DNA of 64,000 nucleotides from Acidovorax sp. (GTDB lineage: Bacteria; Pseudomonadota; Gammaproteobacteria; Burkholderiales; Burkholderiaceae_C). This document shows positions 17,655 through 26,587 of this stretch, in pieces (position 1 is the first letter of the stretch; each line of letters begins with the position of its first letter). A program made the position numbers and the translations under genes. The stretch covers positions 1-64,000 of the forward strand of contig JAUXZO010000209.1 in assembly GCA_030692685.1 (NCBI GenBank), given 5' to 3'. Below the pieces are notes generated by a model. The model was given only the letters and a program-made list of their open reading frames with translations. It was not told the DNA's origin and searched no databases.

Positions 17655-17662
17655 AGTTTGCA

Positions 17663-17938
17663 TCAGTAGAAGACGTCGCAGGACCATTCCTGGGCATACC
17701 AAGCGTGGTCAATGCGCTCTAGACCGGCGAAGACTATGGTCCCCGCACACACACTGATCACTTTGGGGTCGAATAGGACGCGACCCTCCTGCCCGAGGAT
17801 TCTCAGCACCGGCACAGTTCGTTGCTCCCCTGGCAACTGCTCATGCTTCAGGTGCAAGTCTCCCTGCAGGCGGCGCGACGACGCAATGGGCACGCGAAGG
17901 CGACCTTCTTCTCTGGTGATGGTGACCTTTGCGCGCAC
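17663..17938 (-). CDS. Hypothetical phage-like protein, 91 residues
   Basis: The GTG start at 17938 gives 91 residues of alternating polar/hydrophobic pattern, consistent with a small beta-sheet protein (KVTITREEGRLRVPIASSRR, GTIVFAGLERIDHAWYAQEW). The stop lies close to that of the opposing gene at 17654, so the two converge. No family recognised. The start is not supported by a strong ribosome binding site. Confidence 0.55.
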   Translation of the reverse strand: MRAKVTITREEGRLRVPIASSRRLQGDLHLKHEQLPGEQRTVPVLRILGQEGRVLFDPKVISVCAGTIVFAGLERIDHAWYAQEWSCDVFY

Positions 17939-18005
17939 TGTGGAAATTTACAGTGCTTTCGCTGGCTCAGGGGTAACGGCTGAGTCGGGCGAAGGGGCAA
18001 AAAGA

Positions 18006-18023
18006 AGCCCGCACGGGGCGGGC
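18006..18023. terminator. Hairpin, possible terminator
   Basis: AGCCCGC and GCGGGCT pair around a 4-base loop. AAAAAG precedes it, giving a U-tract on the minus strand only. It could be a backup to the stronger hairpin at 18089. Confidence 0.45.
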
Positions 18024-18088
18024 TGCAAAAGGGAGGTGTCGGCTGTGTTCAGTAGCCGACAGGGGGATGGTAGCGGGTTTTGGGCGTG

Positions 18089-18114
18089 AAAAAGCCCGCG
18101 CTGGGCGGGCTTTT
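18089..18114. terminator. Bidirectional rho-independent terminator
   Basis: AAAAAGCCCGC and GCGGGCTTTT form a 10-bp stem with short loop. A-rich sequence on one side and T-rich on the other let it work on both strands. It is placed to end the minus-strand gene at 18128. Confidence 0.75.
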
Positions 18115-18127
18115 GCTGGGGGAAACC

Positions 18128-18334
18128 TTACGCCTTTTTCTTGAACTTCGGCTTGTTGGCCGGGAGTGCCATGGGGGCGGGCGCCTGGCCCAGCAGCAAG
18201 ATTTTGTCGAGTGCCGGGAGTGCGTTGGGATCCACCTTTTGGAAATAAGGCCCTGCGTTCACTGGCAACCAGACCTCTGCCATTAGCTTGCGAAACAGCG
18301 CCAAATGATCGTTGGAGTAGAGGTTGGCTGGCAC
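18128..18334 (-). CDS. Hypothetical protein, about 68 residues
   Basis: The frame reads LYSNDHLALFRKLMAEVWLP and ends in a basic tail (KPKFKKKA). The GTG at 18334 is the only visible start, but protein-like sequence (CLPKYEHTFPDGRAV) continues about 20 codons upstream in the same frame without an ATG, so the true start may be unusual or lost. A terminator follows the stop. It overlaps the start of an opposing frame by 30 bases. Family not recognised. Confidence 0.5.
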   Translation of the reverse strand: MPANLYSNDHLALFRKLMAEVWLPVNAGPYFQKVDPNALPALDKILLLGQAPAPMALPANKPKFKKKA

Positions 18335-18634
18335 CGCTCGGCCATCGGGGAAAGTGTGCTCGTACTTTGGCAGACAGGCAAGCGCTGGGCTTGGGTTCTA
18401 AGCGCGAAACACGAGCACGGTGAGCGGGTGGGGCAGAGGCTAGCAACGACCGTGGACGAGGGGGTAGCATGGTTCGCACGCTACTTCGGCTATGCCGCAC
18501 AAAGCGACTTCCTCAACGGAGCGAGTGGACGGTTCACTGGTTGCGAAATCGGGTGGCTGATGAACGCCACCAACTTCGAGAAGGTGCTGTCAGGCAAGTA
18601 CCACGGCGAGCAGCGGGAGGCGGCCCATGCGTGA
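18305..18634 (+). CDS. C-terminal part of a phage replication initiator-like protein
   Basis: The last 55 residues (WFARYFGYAAQSDFLNGASG, IGWLMNATNFEKVLSGKYHG) match the C-terminal domain found in many phage replication (O-like) proteins, where a WF...YF..V..S.FL.G segment is followed by EWLxxPTNFAKVxEGKY. Residues 1-45 do not look like the family, and the usual N-terminal DNA-binding domain is absent, so the gene is probably 5'-truncated. The stop overlaps the dnaB start by 8 bases, the usual helicase-loader/helicase arrangement. An intact version would bind the phage origin and deliver DnaB. Confidence 0.6.
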   Translation: MIVGVEVGWHRSAIGESVLVLWQTGKRWAWVLSAKHEHGERVGQRLATTVDEGVAWFARYFGYAAQSDFLNGASGRFTGCEIGWLMNATNFEKVLSGKYHGEQREAAHA

Positions 18635-20000
18635 CCAACCGCGGCTCATCGTTCCCGTAAACCTGGAGGCAGAGTCCTCATTGTTGGGCGGCCTGATCCG
18701 CTACCCCGATGTCATCACGCGAGTGCAGGGCCTCAGCCCTGAGGCTTTCTATCACCCGCAGCACATGGAGATATTCCGAGCCGTGCAGCGGTTGTTTTCC
18801 AGCGGGCAGCCAATCGAAGCTATCGCGGTCAGCGTGAACATGCAGGCGCATGGTGTCGAGATCAGCATTGAGGACATCGAAAGCCTTTCGGCAGCGGCGC
18901 CTGGGCCTGCGAGTGTCCGGATGCTGGCCGGCGCGGTGATGGACTGCCACCGCCTGCGCCAGTTGATGGAGGTGGGAAGGGAGATCGGTGAGCTGGCAAT
19001 GACCCCGGGGCACAACTTCGCAGAGCAGGTGGACAAGGCCCAAATGCTGCTCGCGAAAGTGGCCACAGTGCGCAGCAGGAGCGACCCCAAGGCCATCGCC
19101 GAGTCGCTGGTCGATTACCTCGCGGTGCTCCACGATCTGAGCGAGGGAAAGAACCCCGCCATTCGGACCGGCATCGGAGGCCTGGATGACATGCTCAACG
19201 GCGGGCTTCGCCGCGGCGAACTGATGGTGATCGGAGCGCGCCCGAAGCATGGCAAGACCGCACTTTCACTCACTATGGCCCGGAACATGGCCCGCGAGCA
19301 CGGGGTGCTGTTCCTCAGCCAGGAGATGAACATCATCCAGCTGATGCACCGGCACACTGCAGCGAGCGGCGGTGTCGATCTGGGGCGGATCCTGGCCGCC
19401 AAGCCCGAGGACGCTGGGATGTGGTCTGGGGTTACCGAGGCTGCGGGCAAGCTGGGCGGGCTGAAGCTGTACCACGACCAGCAAGGCCAGCTCACACTGA
19501 TGGACATCCGCCGAAAAGCGCTCAAGGTCAAACGTGCTGCCGGGCTTGACGTGCTGTTCATCGACTTCCTGCAGCTGATGGCTGGAGGCGGCGAGGAGAG
19601 CCGAAATCGTGAGCTGGACGTGATCGTCAATGGCATCAAGGCGATGGCCATGGACCTTGATTTCGCGGTGGTCCTGCTGAGCCAGATGAGCCGCAAGGCC
19701 GACGAGCACTACGGCCGGCCACAGATGACCCACCTGCGCGACTCCGGCGCCATCGAAGCGGCTGCAGACCAGGTTGCGCTTCTGTTCAACGACTGGGCCC
19801 ACCCGATGAGCAAGAAGCTCGACAAGTTCAAGGGGTTCTGCGAACTGGAGGTTGTTGCCCACCGCAATGGCCCCCAGGGCCTCGTTCCACTGCGCCTCAT
19901 CGGCGAGTACCAGCAGATCGGAGACTGGATGGGCGAAGTCCCCAAGCGGCTAGATGGCTCCGACAAGGCCATGACGCGGCGCGCGCCCAGCAACATTTGA
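18627..20000 (+). CDS. dnaB: Replicative DNA helicase, DnaB family (phage-encoded)
   Basis: At 457 residues this is close to the usual DnaB length. The N-terminal domain (residues about 8-105: NLEAESSLLGGLIRYP, SPEAFYHPQHMEIFRAV) mediates ring assembly. The RecA-like motor spans about 170-440, with Walker A GARPKHGKTA, FLSQEMN after it, Walker B DVLFIDFLQLM and the later SQMSRKADE and LRDSGAIEAAADQV motifs that carry sensor and arginine-finger functions. It unwinds DNA ahead of the fork. The gene overlaps the preceding initiator-like frame by 8 bases and precedes a winged-helix gene by 13 bases, forming an early replication operon. Confidence 0.93.
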   Translation: MRDQPRLIVPVNLEAESSLLGGLIRYPDVITRVQGLSPEAFYHPQHMEIFRAVQRLFSSGQPIEAIAVSVNMQAHGVEISIEDIESLSAAAPGPASVRMLAGAVMDCHRLRQLMEVGREIGELAMTPGHNFAEQVDKAQMLLAKVATVRSRSDPKAIAESLVDYLAVLHDLSEGKNPAIRTGIGGLDDMLNGGLRRGELMVIGARPKHGKTALSLTMARNMAREHGVLFLSQEMNIIQLMHRHTAASGGVDLGRILAAKPEDAGMWSGVTEAAGKLGGLKLYHDQQGQLTLMDIRRKALKVKRAAGLDVLFIDFLQLMAGGGEESRNRELDVIVNGIKAMAMDLDFAVVLLSQMSRKADEHYGRPQMTHLRDSGAIEAAADQVALLFNDWAHPMSKKLDKFKGFCELEVVAHRNGPQGLVPLRLIGEYQQIGDWMGEVPKRLDGSDKAMTRRAPSNI

Positions 20001-20013
20001 GGGAGACCCACCC

Positions 20014-20583
20014 ATGAACACAGCCACCGCCGAAATGCCAACCGACGAACTCACGCCCCCCGCCCACGAAACTGCGGCTGCCCACGCCGAGCGCCGTTCC
20101 AGCAGAGACATGGTCTTGGAAGCCATCATGGAGCTGACCGACAGTGAGATGTCATCAAAGACCCCCGACCTCGTCCGGGTCACCGGGTTGTCCCACACCG
20201 TCGTCCACGACAGCATCAAGGTGCTCAAGCAGCGCGGCCAGATCTACAGCGACAACGGCGCCTTCTTCGTGTGCAGCGAGCACCAGCCCGCCCAGCCGGT
20301 CTATCACACGGCCATGCCCGATGGGATCATCAAGCTGGAGAAGGGTGACCAGATCCTGACCCTGAATCCGCGCGAGGCACGCGCCGTGGCCAGGACCATG
20401 GGAGGTATCGTGGAGCAGGCCGCCTCCATCGTGCTGCACCACCGCCAGGACGAGCTGCAGGCCCAGCTACGCCGGATGCAGCGCCAGGTGGAGAAGGTGG
20501 AGGATGCGCTGGCCGAGGCCAATAAGCTGAGCGCTCAGGTGTCGCAGGACCTCAAGGAGCTACGGGGTGAGTTGGGTGGCTGA
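20014..20583 (+). CDS. Winged-helix protein with coiled-coil C-terminus
   Basis: A 189-residue protein preceded by a GGGAG ribosome binding site. Residues 28-90 form a winged helix-turn-helix (MVLEAIMELTDSEMSSKTPDL, HDSIKVLKQRGQIYSDNGAFF). Residues 140-185 form a coiled coil (QLRRMQRQVEKVEDALAEAN) that should mediate dimerisation. It is the last gene of the dnaB operon, so it may regulate early phage genes or help assemble the replication complex. The specific role is unknown. Confidence 0.72.
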   Translation: MNTATAEMPTDELTPPAHETAAAHAERRSSRDMVLEAIMELTDSEMSSKTPDLVRVTGLSHTVVHDSIKVLKQRGQIYSDNGAFFVCSEHQPAQPVYHTAMPDGIIKLEKGDQILTLNPREARAVARTMGGIVEQAASIVLHHRQDELQAQLRRMQRQVEKVEDALAEANKLSAQVSQDLKELRGELGG

Positions 20584-21382
20584 CTGTCAGCCAGGCCATG
20601 CCTCCCTGTAGCTCAGGCTCTGTTTCCAGAGTTGGCGTCAGCCGAAGTTCGGCAAGCCGCTTAAGAACGACGCTTCCATCATCCGACGATATTATTCCGT
20701 TGTACGAAACCTGGAATTCACCCAGAGAAGCGCTTGTCGCGCCAATTGCTTCACGCAGGGCCTTTAAAAAGGGTTCTGGATCCTGTTTCTCTTCTTCCGG
20801 CGCTTTGGCCGCCCGCCGATTACCAGCCACAGAAGAGAGCGCTTCGCGGAACTTCTTGTTTGCCTCAGTTTGCTGCCAAACTGGTCTCAACGTCGAGGCG
20901 ACAATTGCACATTTAGCAAGGCAGACGGCCTCTTTTGTTTTCTCAACGTCATCTAGGAACAGTGGCGCATGGAATGGCATTCGGCCCGGCGAGGGGTCGA
21001 AGACGGCAAAGAGCGCGAAAGCATTCTGTCCAAGGGCTCTTAACAAATGGCTACGAGCGTATGGAATGAAGGCGTCCAAATAGCTGTCCAGCCGGTACTC
21101 GCAATCCCGCACAGGGTCGGGACATAGCGAATTCGCAGTCGCATGGAACGTAGCAGTGACAAAGACGGCTTCGCCAGCCATTGAAACCGCGCCAAAACCA
21201 TACGTCGCTGAGCGCGTAACCTCGACCTTGTGGAAGACTGGTGCTACAGAACCAGACCGCCCGTAGTGCTGGCTGTCATCGTCGTCTTCCCCGTACTGCG
21301 AACCGCCGCGAGAGCTGTGGTAGGCGTCGTTGTTGGGGTTGAGTTGGTTGGATCTATTGTCCGAGTTGGATTTGTTTGACAT
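20552..21382 (-). CDS. Hypothetical protein, 276 residues
   Basis: The N-terminal 45 residues are low in complexity, rich in Asn, Ser, Gly and Asp (including DDDDSQHYGRSG), so probably disordered. The rest is a normal globular pattern with conserved-looking segments YGFGAVSMAGEAVFVTATFH and KFREALSSVAGNRRAAK. No membrane segment. Its end overlaps the end of the opposing winged-helix gene by 32 bases. The base composition (more AT than neighbours) suggests a cargo gene carried by the phage rather than a core phage gene. Family not recognised. Confidence 0.7.
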   Translation of the reverse strand: MSNKSNSDNRSNQLNPNNDAYHSSRGGSQYGEDDDDSQHYGRSGSVAPVFHKVEVTRSATYGFGAVSMAGEAVFVTATFHATANSLCPDPVRDCEYRLDSYLDAFIPYARSHLLRALGQNAFALFAVFDPSPGRMPFHAPLFLDDVEKTKEAVCLAKCAIVASTLRPVWQQTEANKKFREALSSVAGNRRAAKAPEEEKQDPEPFLKALREAIGATSASLGEFQVSYNGIISSDDGSVVLKRLAELRLTPTLETEPELQGGMAWLTVSHPTHPVAP

Positions 21383-21442
21383 TTGTCTTCTGGTCTTTTG
21401 AGTGGGTCTGAGCAGTAAACGCCCGTGAAACTTGCGGGCAGG

Positions 21443-21748
21443 CTACCAGCCGTAGGTCTTGTAGTGGTCGGCGTCGCGCTGGTGGTCGCCATGCACTTCA
21501 TCGCGGTACAGCCTCCAACAACCCGCAATCCCCAAAAAGCAGGCGACCACCAGAGGTCCGATGGCCGTGTAGTACATCCCCACCGGCATGTTCACTGAGC
21601 CACCGGGAGAGAATTCGGCAATTACGTCGAAGATTGAGGGAATGACCCAGGCGAAACACATGAATACAGCAGATGCCGCGAAGTACAGCAGACCTCGCCA
21701 TTTGCCGTAGTGAACAGCCAACTTGCCAGAATCCAAAAGAAAAAGCAT
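21443..21748 (-). CDS. Small membrane protein with two to three helices
   Basis: This 101-residue protein has hydrophobic segments at about residues 18-42 (GLLYFAASAVFMCFAWVIPS) and 60-80 (TAIGPLVVACFLGIAGCW). The polar C-terminus is His- and Asp-rich. An AGGGAC site stands before the ATG. It faces away from the terminase gene, so the 100 bases between hold divergent promoters. No family recognised. Confidence 0.65.
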   Translation of the reverse strand: MLFLLDSGKLAVHYGKWRGLLYFAASAVFMCFAWVIPSIFDVIAEFSPGGSVNMPVGMYYTAIGPLVVACFLGIAGCWRLYRDEVHGDHQRDADHYKTYGW

Positions 21749-21803
21749 GGGAGTCCCTCTTGTGTAGGTATTGCTGGCCTATGTTACCGCCGCCCTAAGT
21801 AAC

Positions 21804-21817
21804 CCCCAGTAGGGTTT
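21804..21817 (+). promoter_or_regulatory. Shared phage motif upstream of the terminase gene
   Basis: CCCCAGTAGGGTTT occurs here and again at 35696-35709, in both cases 34-37 bases before the start codon of a phage gene. Downstream both copies have a CGCGC-rich stretch ending in CGGAA. This suggests a phage-specific promoter or leader element. The role is inferred. Confidence 0.45.
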
Positions 21818-21853
21818 CCGCATTCCACGCGCGCACGGAATCATTCCGTGTAA

Positions 21854-22903
21854 ATGGAAACTGGCAACCGAAAGAAGTCCAAAGCAGCACCTAGCACCAA
21901 GGCGGGAAGCAAGGCTGCGCCCGCGTCCACGGTCAACTGGGCGGGGGTGAAGAAGGCGTACTGCGGTAGCCACAAGTCCACCCGCTCCATCGGCAAGGAA
22001 TTCAGCGTCTCTCACACCATGGTGGCCAAGCGCGCGGCGGCCCAAGGCTGGGTGCGGCCCGCCAAGGAAGAGAAGGCCAAGCCGGAGCCAAAGGCCAGGG
22101 GCATCAAAACGCGCCCGCCAGCGCCCGGCCTTGTCGTGGCGGAAGGTCTCGACGCAAGGGAACAGCGCTTTGTCGACGAGTACCTTGTGGACCAGAACGG
22201 TAGCCAGGCATACATGCGTGCCGTACCAGGGACGGCCGAGAAGACTGCTCGGACCATGGCCTCCCGCCTGTTGGCAAGAGTGGACGTGCAGGCGGCGCTC
22301 CAGACGGGCCGGGCCGCCCTGCAAGAGCGCACCCAGGTAACAGCAGCCCGAGTGGTGCAGGAGATCGCCCTGATCGCCTTTGCCGACCCCCGCGAGTTGG
22401 TCGAGACCAAGGTCGGCTGCTGCCGGCACTGCTGGGGCACCAACTTCAAGCGCCAGCGCACCCAGGTGCAGCGTGATGCCGACTTCGAGCGGTGGCGCCT
22501 GAAGGCCAAGGACGGCGAGGAATTCGACGAGGAGGGCGGCACAGGCTACAACCCCCACCGCGCGCCACACCCAGAATGCATCGAGTGCTGCGGTGATGGC
22601 GTCTCGCGTGAGGTTGTCAAGGACACCCGCTACCTGAGCCCGGCCGCTGCAGCGCTGTATGCGGGCGTGAGGCGCACCAAGGACGGCATTCAGGTGCTCA
22701 CCCAGGACAAGGGCGCGGCGCTGGAGCGGTTGGCCAGGCACCTGGGCATATTCGAGAAGGACAACGGACAGCGGAACGACCCGCTGGCGCTGCGCACGCT
22801 GACGGACGCTGAGCGGGCCGTGCGGCTGAACAAGCTGCTCTCTGGCGACCCCACCTTGGCCTGCGCCCTGGCGGTGTTTCTGTCCCCGGGAGAGGGAGCA
22901 TGA
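21854..22903 (+). CDS. Terminase small subunit
   Basis: This 349-residue protein recognises phage DNA and hands it to the large subunit for packaging. The first 80 residues are Lys/Ala-rich and include a helix-turn-helix-like segment (KSTRSIGKEFSVSHTMVAKRA). The Terminase_2 domain starts near residue 98 (LDAREQRFVDEYLVDQNGSQAYMR) and continues through MASRLLARVDVQAAL. Two Cys clusters (CCRHCW and CIECC) around residues 189 and 239 suggest a zinc-binding insertion, which makes it longer than the usual 150-200 residues. It overlaps the terminase large subunit start (ATGA), which fixes the operon. Confidence 0.88.
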   Translation: METGNRKKSKAAPSTKAGSKAAPASTVNWAGVKKAYCGSHKSTRSIGKEFSVSHTMVAKRAAAQGWVRPAKEEKAKPEPKARGIKTRPPAPGLVVAEGLDAREQRFVDEYLVDQNGSQAYMRAVPGTAEKTARTMASRLLARVDVQAALQTGRAALQERTQVTAARVVQEIALIAFADPRELVETKVGCCRHCWGTNFKRQRTQVQRDADFERWRLKAKDGEEFDEEGGTGYNPHRAPHPECIECCGDGVSREVVKDTRYLSPAAAALYAGVRRTKDGIQVLTQDKGAALERLARHLGIFEKDNGQRNDPLALRTLTDAERAVRLNKLLSGDPTLACALAVFLSPGEGA

Positions 22904-24477
22904 TGGCTCGCCCTGTCGTCCCCAGCACGGCCATGATGATGGCCAAGATGCAGACGCTGACGGCCGAGCAGCGCGCAGCCTTGGACTTGTTTCTGCTCAC
23001 GGCGAACCCTGCCATCTGGGTGCCACAGGACGGCCCACAGTCGGAGGCTTACTTCAGCCAGGCCGACATCGTGTTCTACGGTGGCTCAGCTGGCGGCGGC
23101 AAGACCGACCTGCTGCTGGGCCTCAGCCTCACGGTGCAGGAGCACAGCATCATCTTCCGGCGCGAGGCCGTGCAGCTCATCGGCCTGGAAGAGCGCATGA
23201 CCAAGATCCTGGGCACGCGCAACGGCTACAACGGCACCGACCACATCTGGCGTCTGCCCGGTGCGCGTGTGCTGGAGCTGGGGAGCGTGCAGTTGCCGGG
23301 AGACTGGATCAAGTATCAGGGCCGCCCGCACGACCTGAAGGCCTTCGACGAGATCTGCCATTTCACTGAGATGCAGTTCCGAACGCTGATCGGTTGGAAG
23401 CGCACTGACAACCCGAAGGTGCGGCAGCGCGTGGTGTGCGCCGGTAACCCGCCTACCGAGCCCGAAGGCGAGTGGGTCAAGCGCTTCTGGGCGCCGTGGC
23501 TCGACCCGCACCACCCGAACCCGGCCAAGTTTGGGGAGCTGCGCTGGTTCGTCATGAACGAGAAGGGCGAGGACCAAGAGGTGCCCGGGCCGGAACCTGT
23601 GATGGTGGGGGGCGAGCTGATGCAGCCGCTCAGCCGAACCTTCATTCCAAGCTCCGTCGACGACAACCTGTTCCTGGTCTCGACCGGCTACAAGGCCACG
23701 CTGCAGGCGCTGCCCGAGCCGCTGCGCTCGCAGATGCTGCGCGGCGACTTCAATGCGGGCACTGCTGACCCGGCGTGGCAGCTGATCCCCACGGACTGGC
23801 TCAAGGCGGCTCAGGCCAGGTGGAAGCCACGCGCGGCCAAAGGCGTGATGACTGCCCTGGGCCTGGACCCCGCCCGTGGAGGCATCGACAAGACCTGTGC
23901 CGCTCGCCGACATGGCCAGTGGTTCGACGAGCTGGTATCTGCGCCAGGCGCTGTGACGAAGGACGGACCGACCACTGCGGGGTTCGTGGTGCCGCTGGTG
24001 CGTGATGGGGCGCCCATCGCAGTGGACGGCATCGGCATCGGGTCGAGCGCGCTGGACTTCATTGCCGGCCTGGGCCTGAACGTGCATTCCGTGATCGGCT
24101 CCGAAGGCAGCACCCTGCGCGACAAGGCTGGCCAGATGCGCTTCCGCAACAAGCGCGCCGAGATGTATTGGCGCCTGCGCGAAGCCTTGGACCCCACAGC
24201 AGCTGACCCTATCGACCTTCCACCCGACGCTGAACTGCTCGCCGACCTGGCTGCCGTTCGCTACAAGGTCGTGACCATGGGGCAGTACGCGGCCATCCAG
24301 ATCCGCAGCAAAGACGAAATCCGCGAAGTGCTGGGCCGCAGCCCGGACAAAGGCGACTCCGTGGCCATGACCTTCGCGGCCGACATTCCCAAACCCGAGC
24401 CCAAGCCTCGGGCCAAGAGCTGGCGAGATCGTCTCGCAGCCTCTGGTTCCGAGCACTGGGACCAAGCGACTGCATGA
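22900..24477 (+). CDS. Terminase large subunit
   Basis: This 525-residue packaging motor has an ATPase followed by a nuclease. Walker A GGSAGGGKT is at residues 61-69, and the Walker B-like strand DLKAFDEICHF follows. The C-terminal RNase H-like nuclease shows its acidic residues in LGLDPARGGIDKT, AVDGIGIGSSALDF and KGDSVAMTFA. It cleaves concatemeric DNA and pumps it into the prohead through the portal. The start at 22900 overlaps the small subunit stop; a second ATG follows at once. It also overlaps the portal start by 4 bases. All motifs look intact. Confidence 0.93.
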   Translation: MMARPVVPSTAMMMAKMQTLTAEQRAALDLFLLTANPAIWVPQDGPQSEAYFSQADIVFYGGSAGGGKTDLLLGLSLTVQEHSIIFRREAVQLIGLEERMTKILGTRNGYNGTDHIWRLPGARVLELGSVQLPGDWIKYQGRPHDLKAFDEICHFTEMQFRTLIGWKRTDNPKVRQRVVCAGNPPTEPEGEWVKRFWAPWLDPHHPNPAKFGELRWFVMNEKGEDQEVPGPEPVMVGGELMQPLSRTFIPSSVDDNLFLVSTGYKATLQALPEPLRSQMLRGDFNAGTADPAWQLIPTDWLKAAQARWKPRAAKGVMTALGLDPARGGIDKTCAARRHGQWFDELVSAPGAVTKDGPTTAGFVVPLVRDGAPIAVDGIGIGSSALDFIAGLGLNVHSVIGSEGSTLRDKAGQMRFRNKRAEMYWRLREALDPTAADPIDLPPDAELLADLAAVRYKVVTMGQYAAIQIRSKDEIREVLGRSPDKGDSVAMTFAADIPKPEPKPRAKSWRDRLAASGSEHWDQATA

Positions 24478-26573
24478 CTATGAACGACACATCACCCACC
24501 AGCCTGGCGGACGGCGCAGCGCGCGAGAACTGGGCCCGCTACCTCTACGGCAAGGACCGTGGCCACATCGACTACCTGCCCCATGCGGAGCGCTGCGAGA
24601 ACATGTACCTGGGTGGGGGCCGCCAGATCACACCAGAGCAGCGCGCTGCGTTGATCGCTGCCCGCCGTCCGGGCTACGAGTTCAACCAGATCATGCCCAG
24701 CGTGAACAGCGCGATCGGCTACCAGATCCACAACCGGATGGACATCGCGTTCAAGCCGCGCGGCGGGGACTCGGACCTGTTCAAGGCCACGATCTTGTCC
24801 AAGGTGACGATGCAGGTGGCGGACATGTGCGCGCTGCACTGGCACGAAACGCAGGTCTTCAGCGACGGCCTGATCCAGCAGCGCGGGTACTACGACGTGC
24901 GCATGTCTTTCGACGACAACATCAAGGGCGAGATCGTGGTGGGCACGCTGGACCCTCTGGACGTCATCCCGGACCCTGACGCCAAGAGCTACGACCCCGA
25001 CAAGTGGGGCGACGTGATCATCACCCGCTGGCTGACGCTGGACGAGATCGAGCAGATCTACGGCAAGACGGCCAGGAAGCGCGCGGAGGAAAGCAACGAT
25101 GCGGGCGAGGACTTCGGCGACCTCGAAGACGGGGCGGATCGGAACAAGTTCGCAACCCGCAAGGACTGGGGCTACACCGATGCGTGCGCCACCAAGGAAG
25201 ACGGGCTTGACCGGTACCGCGTCATCGACCGCCAGCGGTTCGTCTACGAGCTGACCTCCTGCCTGGTGTGGCCGGGCACGGGCGATGTGCAGGTGGAAGA
25301 CACCATGGCCGCCGACTCTGTGGCTGATGCGCTGGCCAACGGCGCCGAGAAGGCCAAGCGCATGCGCCGCCGCGTGAAGTGGACTGTGACCACGTTCACC
25401 GCCACGCTTCACGACCACTACAGCCCCTACGAGCACTACACCGTGGTGCCGTACTTCGCCTACTTCCGCCGCGGCAAGACCGTCGGGATGGTCGACAACG
25501 CCATTGGCCCGCAGGAGGTTCTGAACAAGGCCGTGTCTCAGGTGATACACATCGTCAATTCCAGCGCCAACAGTGGCTGGGTGGTAGAGGAGAACTCCAT
25601 TGCCAACATGACGATGAAGGAACTGGAGACCCGAGGTGCACAGAACGGGCTGGTGATCGAATACAAGAAGGGGAGCAAGCCACCCCAGAAGATCCAGGCC
25701 AACCAAGTGCCCACCGGGGTAACGCATCTCATCGACCGCGCGGACAAGGCGCTCAAGGATGTGACTGTTCCCGAGGCCATGCGCGGCCAGCAGGGCCCGG
25801 AGACCAGCGGCATTGCCATCCAGGCCAAGCAGTTCGCCAGCCAGCAGCAGCTGTCCGTGCCCTTGGACAACCTGGCCTACACGCGCCAGCTCCTGGCCAA
25901 GCGCATTTTGAAGCTGATCCAGCGCTACTACGACACGCACCGAATCTTCCGCATCACCGAGACGGACCCGATGACGGGCAAGCCCAAGGAAGAGCTGCTG
26001 GAGATCAACAAGTTCGACCCTGCCACCGGCGGCTACATCAACGACGTGACCATCGGCACCTATGACGTGGTGATCACCGAACAGCCGATGCAGGTGACAT
26101 TCGAGAACAGCCAGTTCCAGCAGGTGATGGAGATGATGAAGGCTGGCATTCCACTGCCTCCAACAGCAGCAGTGCGGCACTCCAATCTGTCAGACAAGCA
26201 CAAATACTTGGAAGAAATGGCCGGGGCCAGTGCGCCGCCCGACCCCACGGTCGAGGCGCGTGTGCAGTTGCTCAACGCTCAGACCCGCAAGACGGACGCC
26301 CAAGCCACCGATGTGAAGGTGAAGACTCAGTTCAGCGGCGTGCAGACCGCGCAGGTGGTCGCGCAAGTCCCGGCCACCGCGATGCTGGCCGACAGCTTGC
26401 TGAAGTCCGCGGGCTATGTCGATCAGGACGCAGGGCCCATCGTGCCCCAGGCGCCAGCCGGTCTGCCCACCGTGGACCTTCCGAACAGCACAGACCCCAT
26501 GAATCCCGCCAGCCCCGCCGTTGGCGCAAACGACGGAATTGAAACCCTGGCCGCTGATGGCCTGCAAACCTGA
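24474..26573 (+). CDS. Portal protein, P22-type podovirus family
   Basis: A 699-residue protein of portal length placed directly after the terminase. It has typical segments of the large podovirus portals: NQIMPSVNSAIGYQIHNRMD, LDPLDVIPDPDAKSYDPDKW and a long C-terminal helix region with many Gln and Ala (MLADSLLKSAG). The 12-subunit portal forms the DNA channel at the head vertex and connects to the short tail. The gene overlaps the terminase stop (ATGACTATGA) and is followed 14 bases later by the scaffold gene, in the order expected for P22- or N4-like heads. Confidence 0.88.
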   Translation: MTMNDTSPTSLADGAARENWARYLYGKDRGHIDYLPHAERCENMYLGGGRQITPEQRAALIAARRPGYEFNQIMPSVNSAIGYQIHNRMDIAFKPRGGDSDLFKATILSKVTMQVADMCALHWHETQVFSDGLIQQRGYYDVRMSFDDNIKGEIVVGTLDPLDVIPDPDAKSYDPDKWGDVIITRWLTLDEIEQIYGKTARKRAEESNDAGEDFGDLEDGADRNKFATRKDWGYTDACATKEDGLDRYRVIDRQRFVYELTSCLVWPGTGDVQVEDTMAADSVADALANGAEKAKRMRRRVKWTVTTFTATLHDHYSPYEHYTVVPYFAYFRRGKTVGMVDNAIGPQEVLNKAVSQVIHIVNSSANSGWVVEENSIANMTMKELETRGAQNGLVIEYKKGSKPPQKIQANQVPTGVTHLIDRADKALKDVTVPEAMRGQQGPETSGIAIQAKQFASQQQLSVPLDNLAYTRQLLAKRILKLIQRYYDTHRIFRITETDPMTGKPKEELLEINKFDPATGGYINDVTIGTYDVVITEQPMQVTFENSQFQQVMEMMKAGIPLPPTAAVRHSNLSDKHKYLEEMAGASAPPDPTVEARVQLLNAQTRKTDAQATDVKVKTQFSGVQTAQVVAQVPATAMLADSLLKSAGYVDQDAGPIVPQAPAGLPTVDLPNSTDPMNPASPAVGANDGIETLAADGLQT

Positions 26574-26587
26574 AGGAGAACCCGACC

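Noticed and set aside
23086..26180. Long minus-strand open frames (459 and 562 codons) opposite the terminase and portal genes
   Set aside because: They are antisense to clearly recognised genes in GC-rich DNA, have His/Leu/Val-rich unnatural composition and no motifs.
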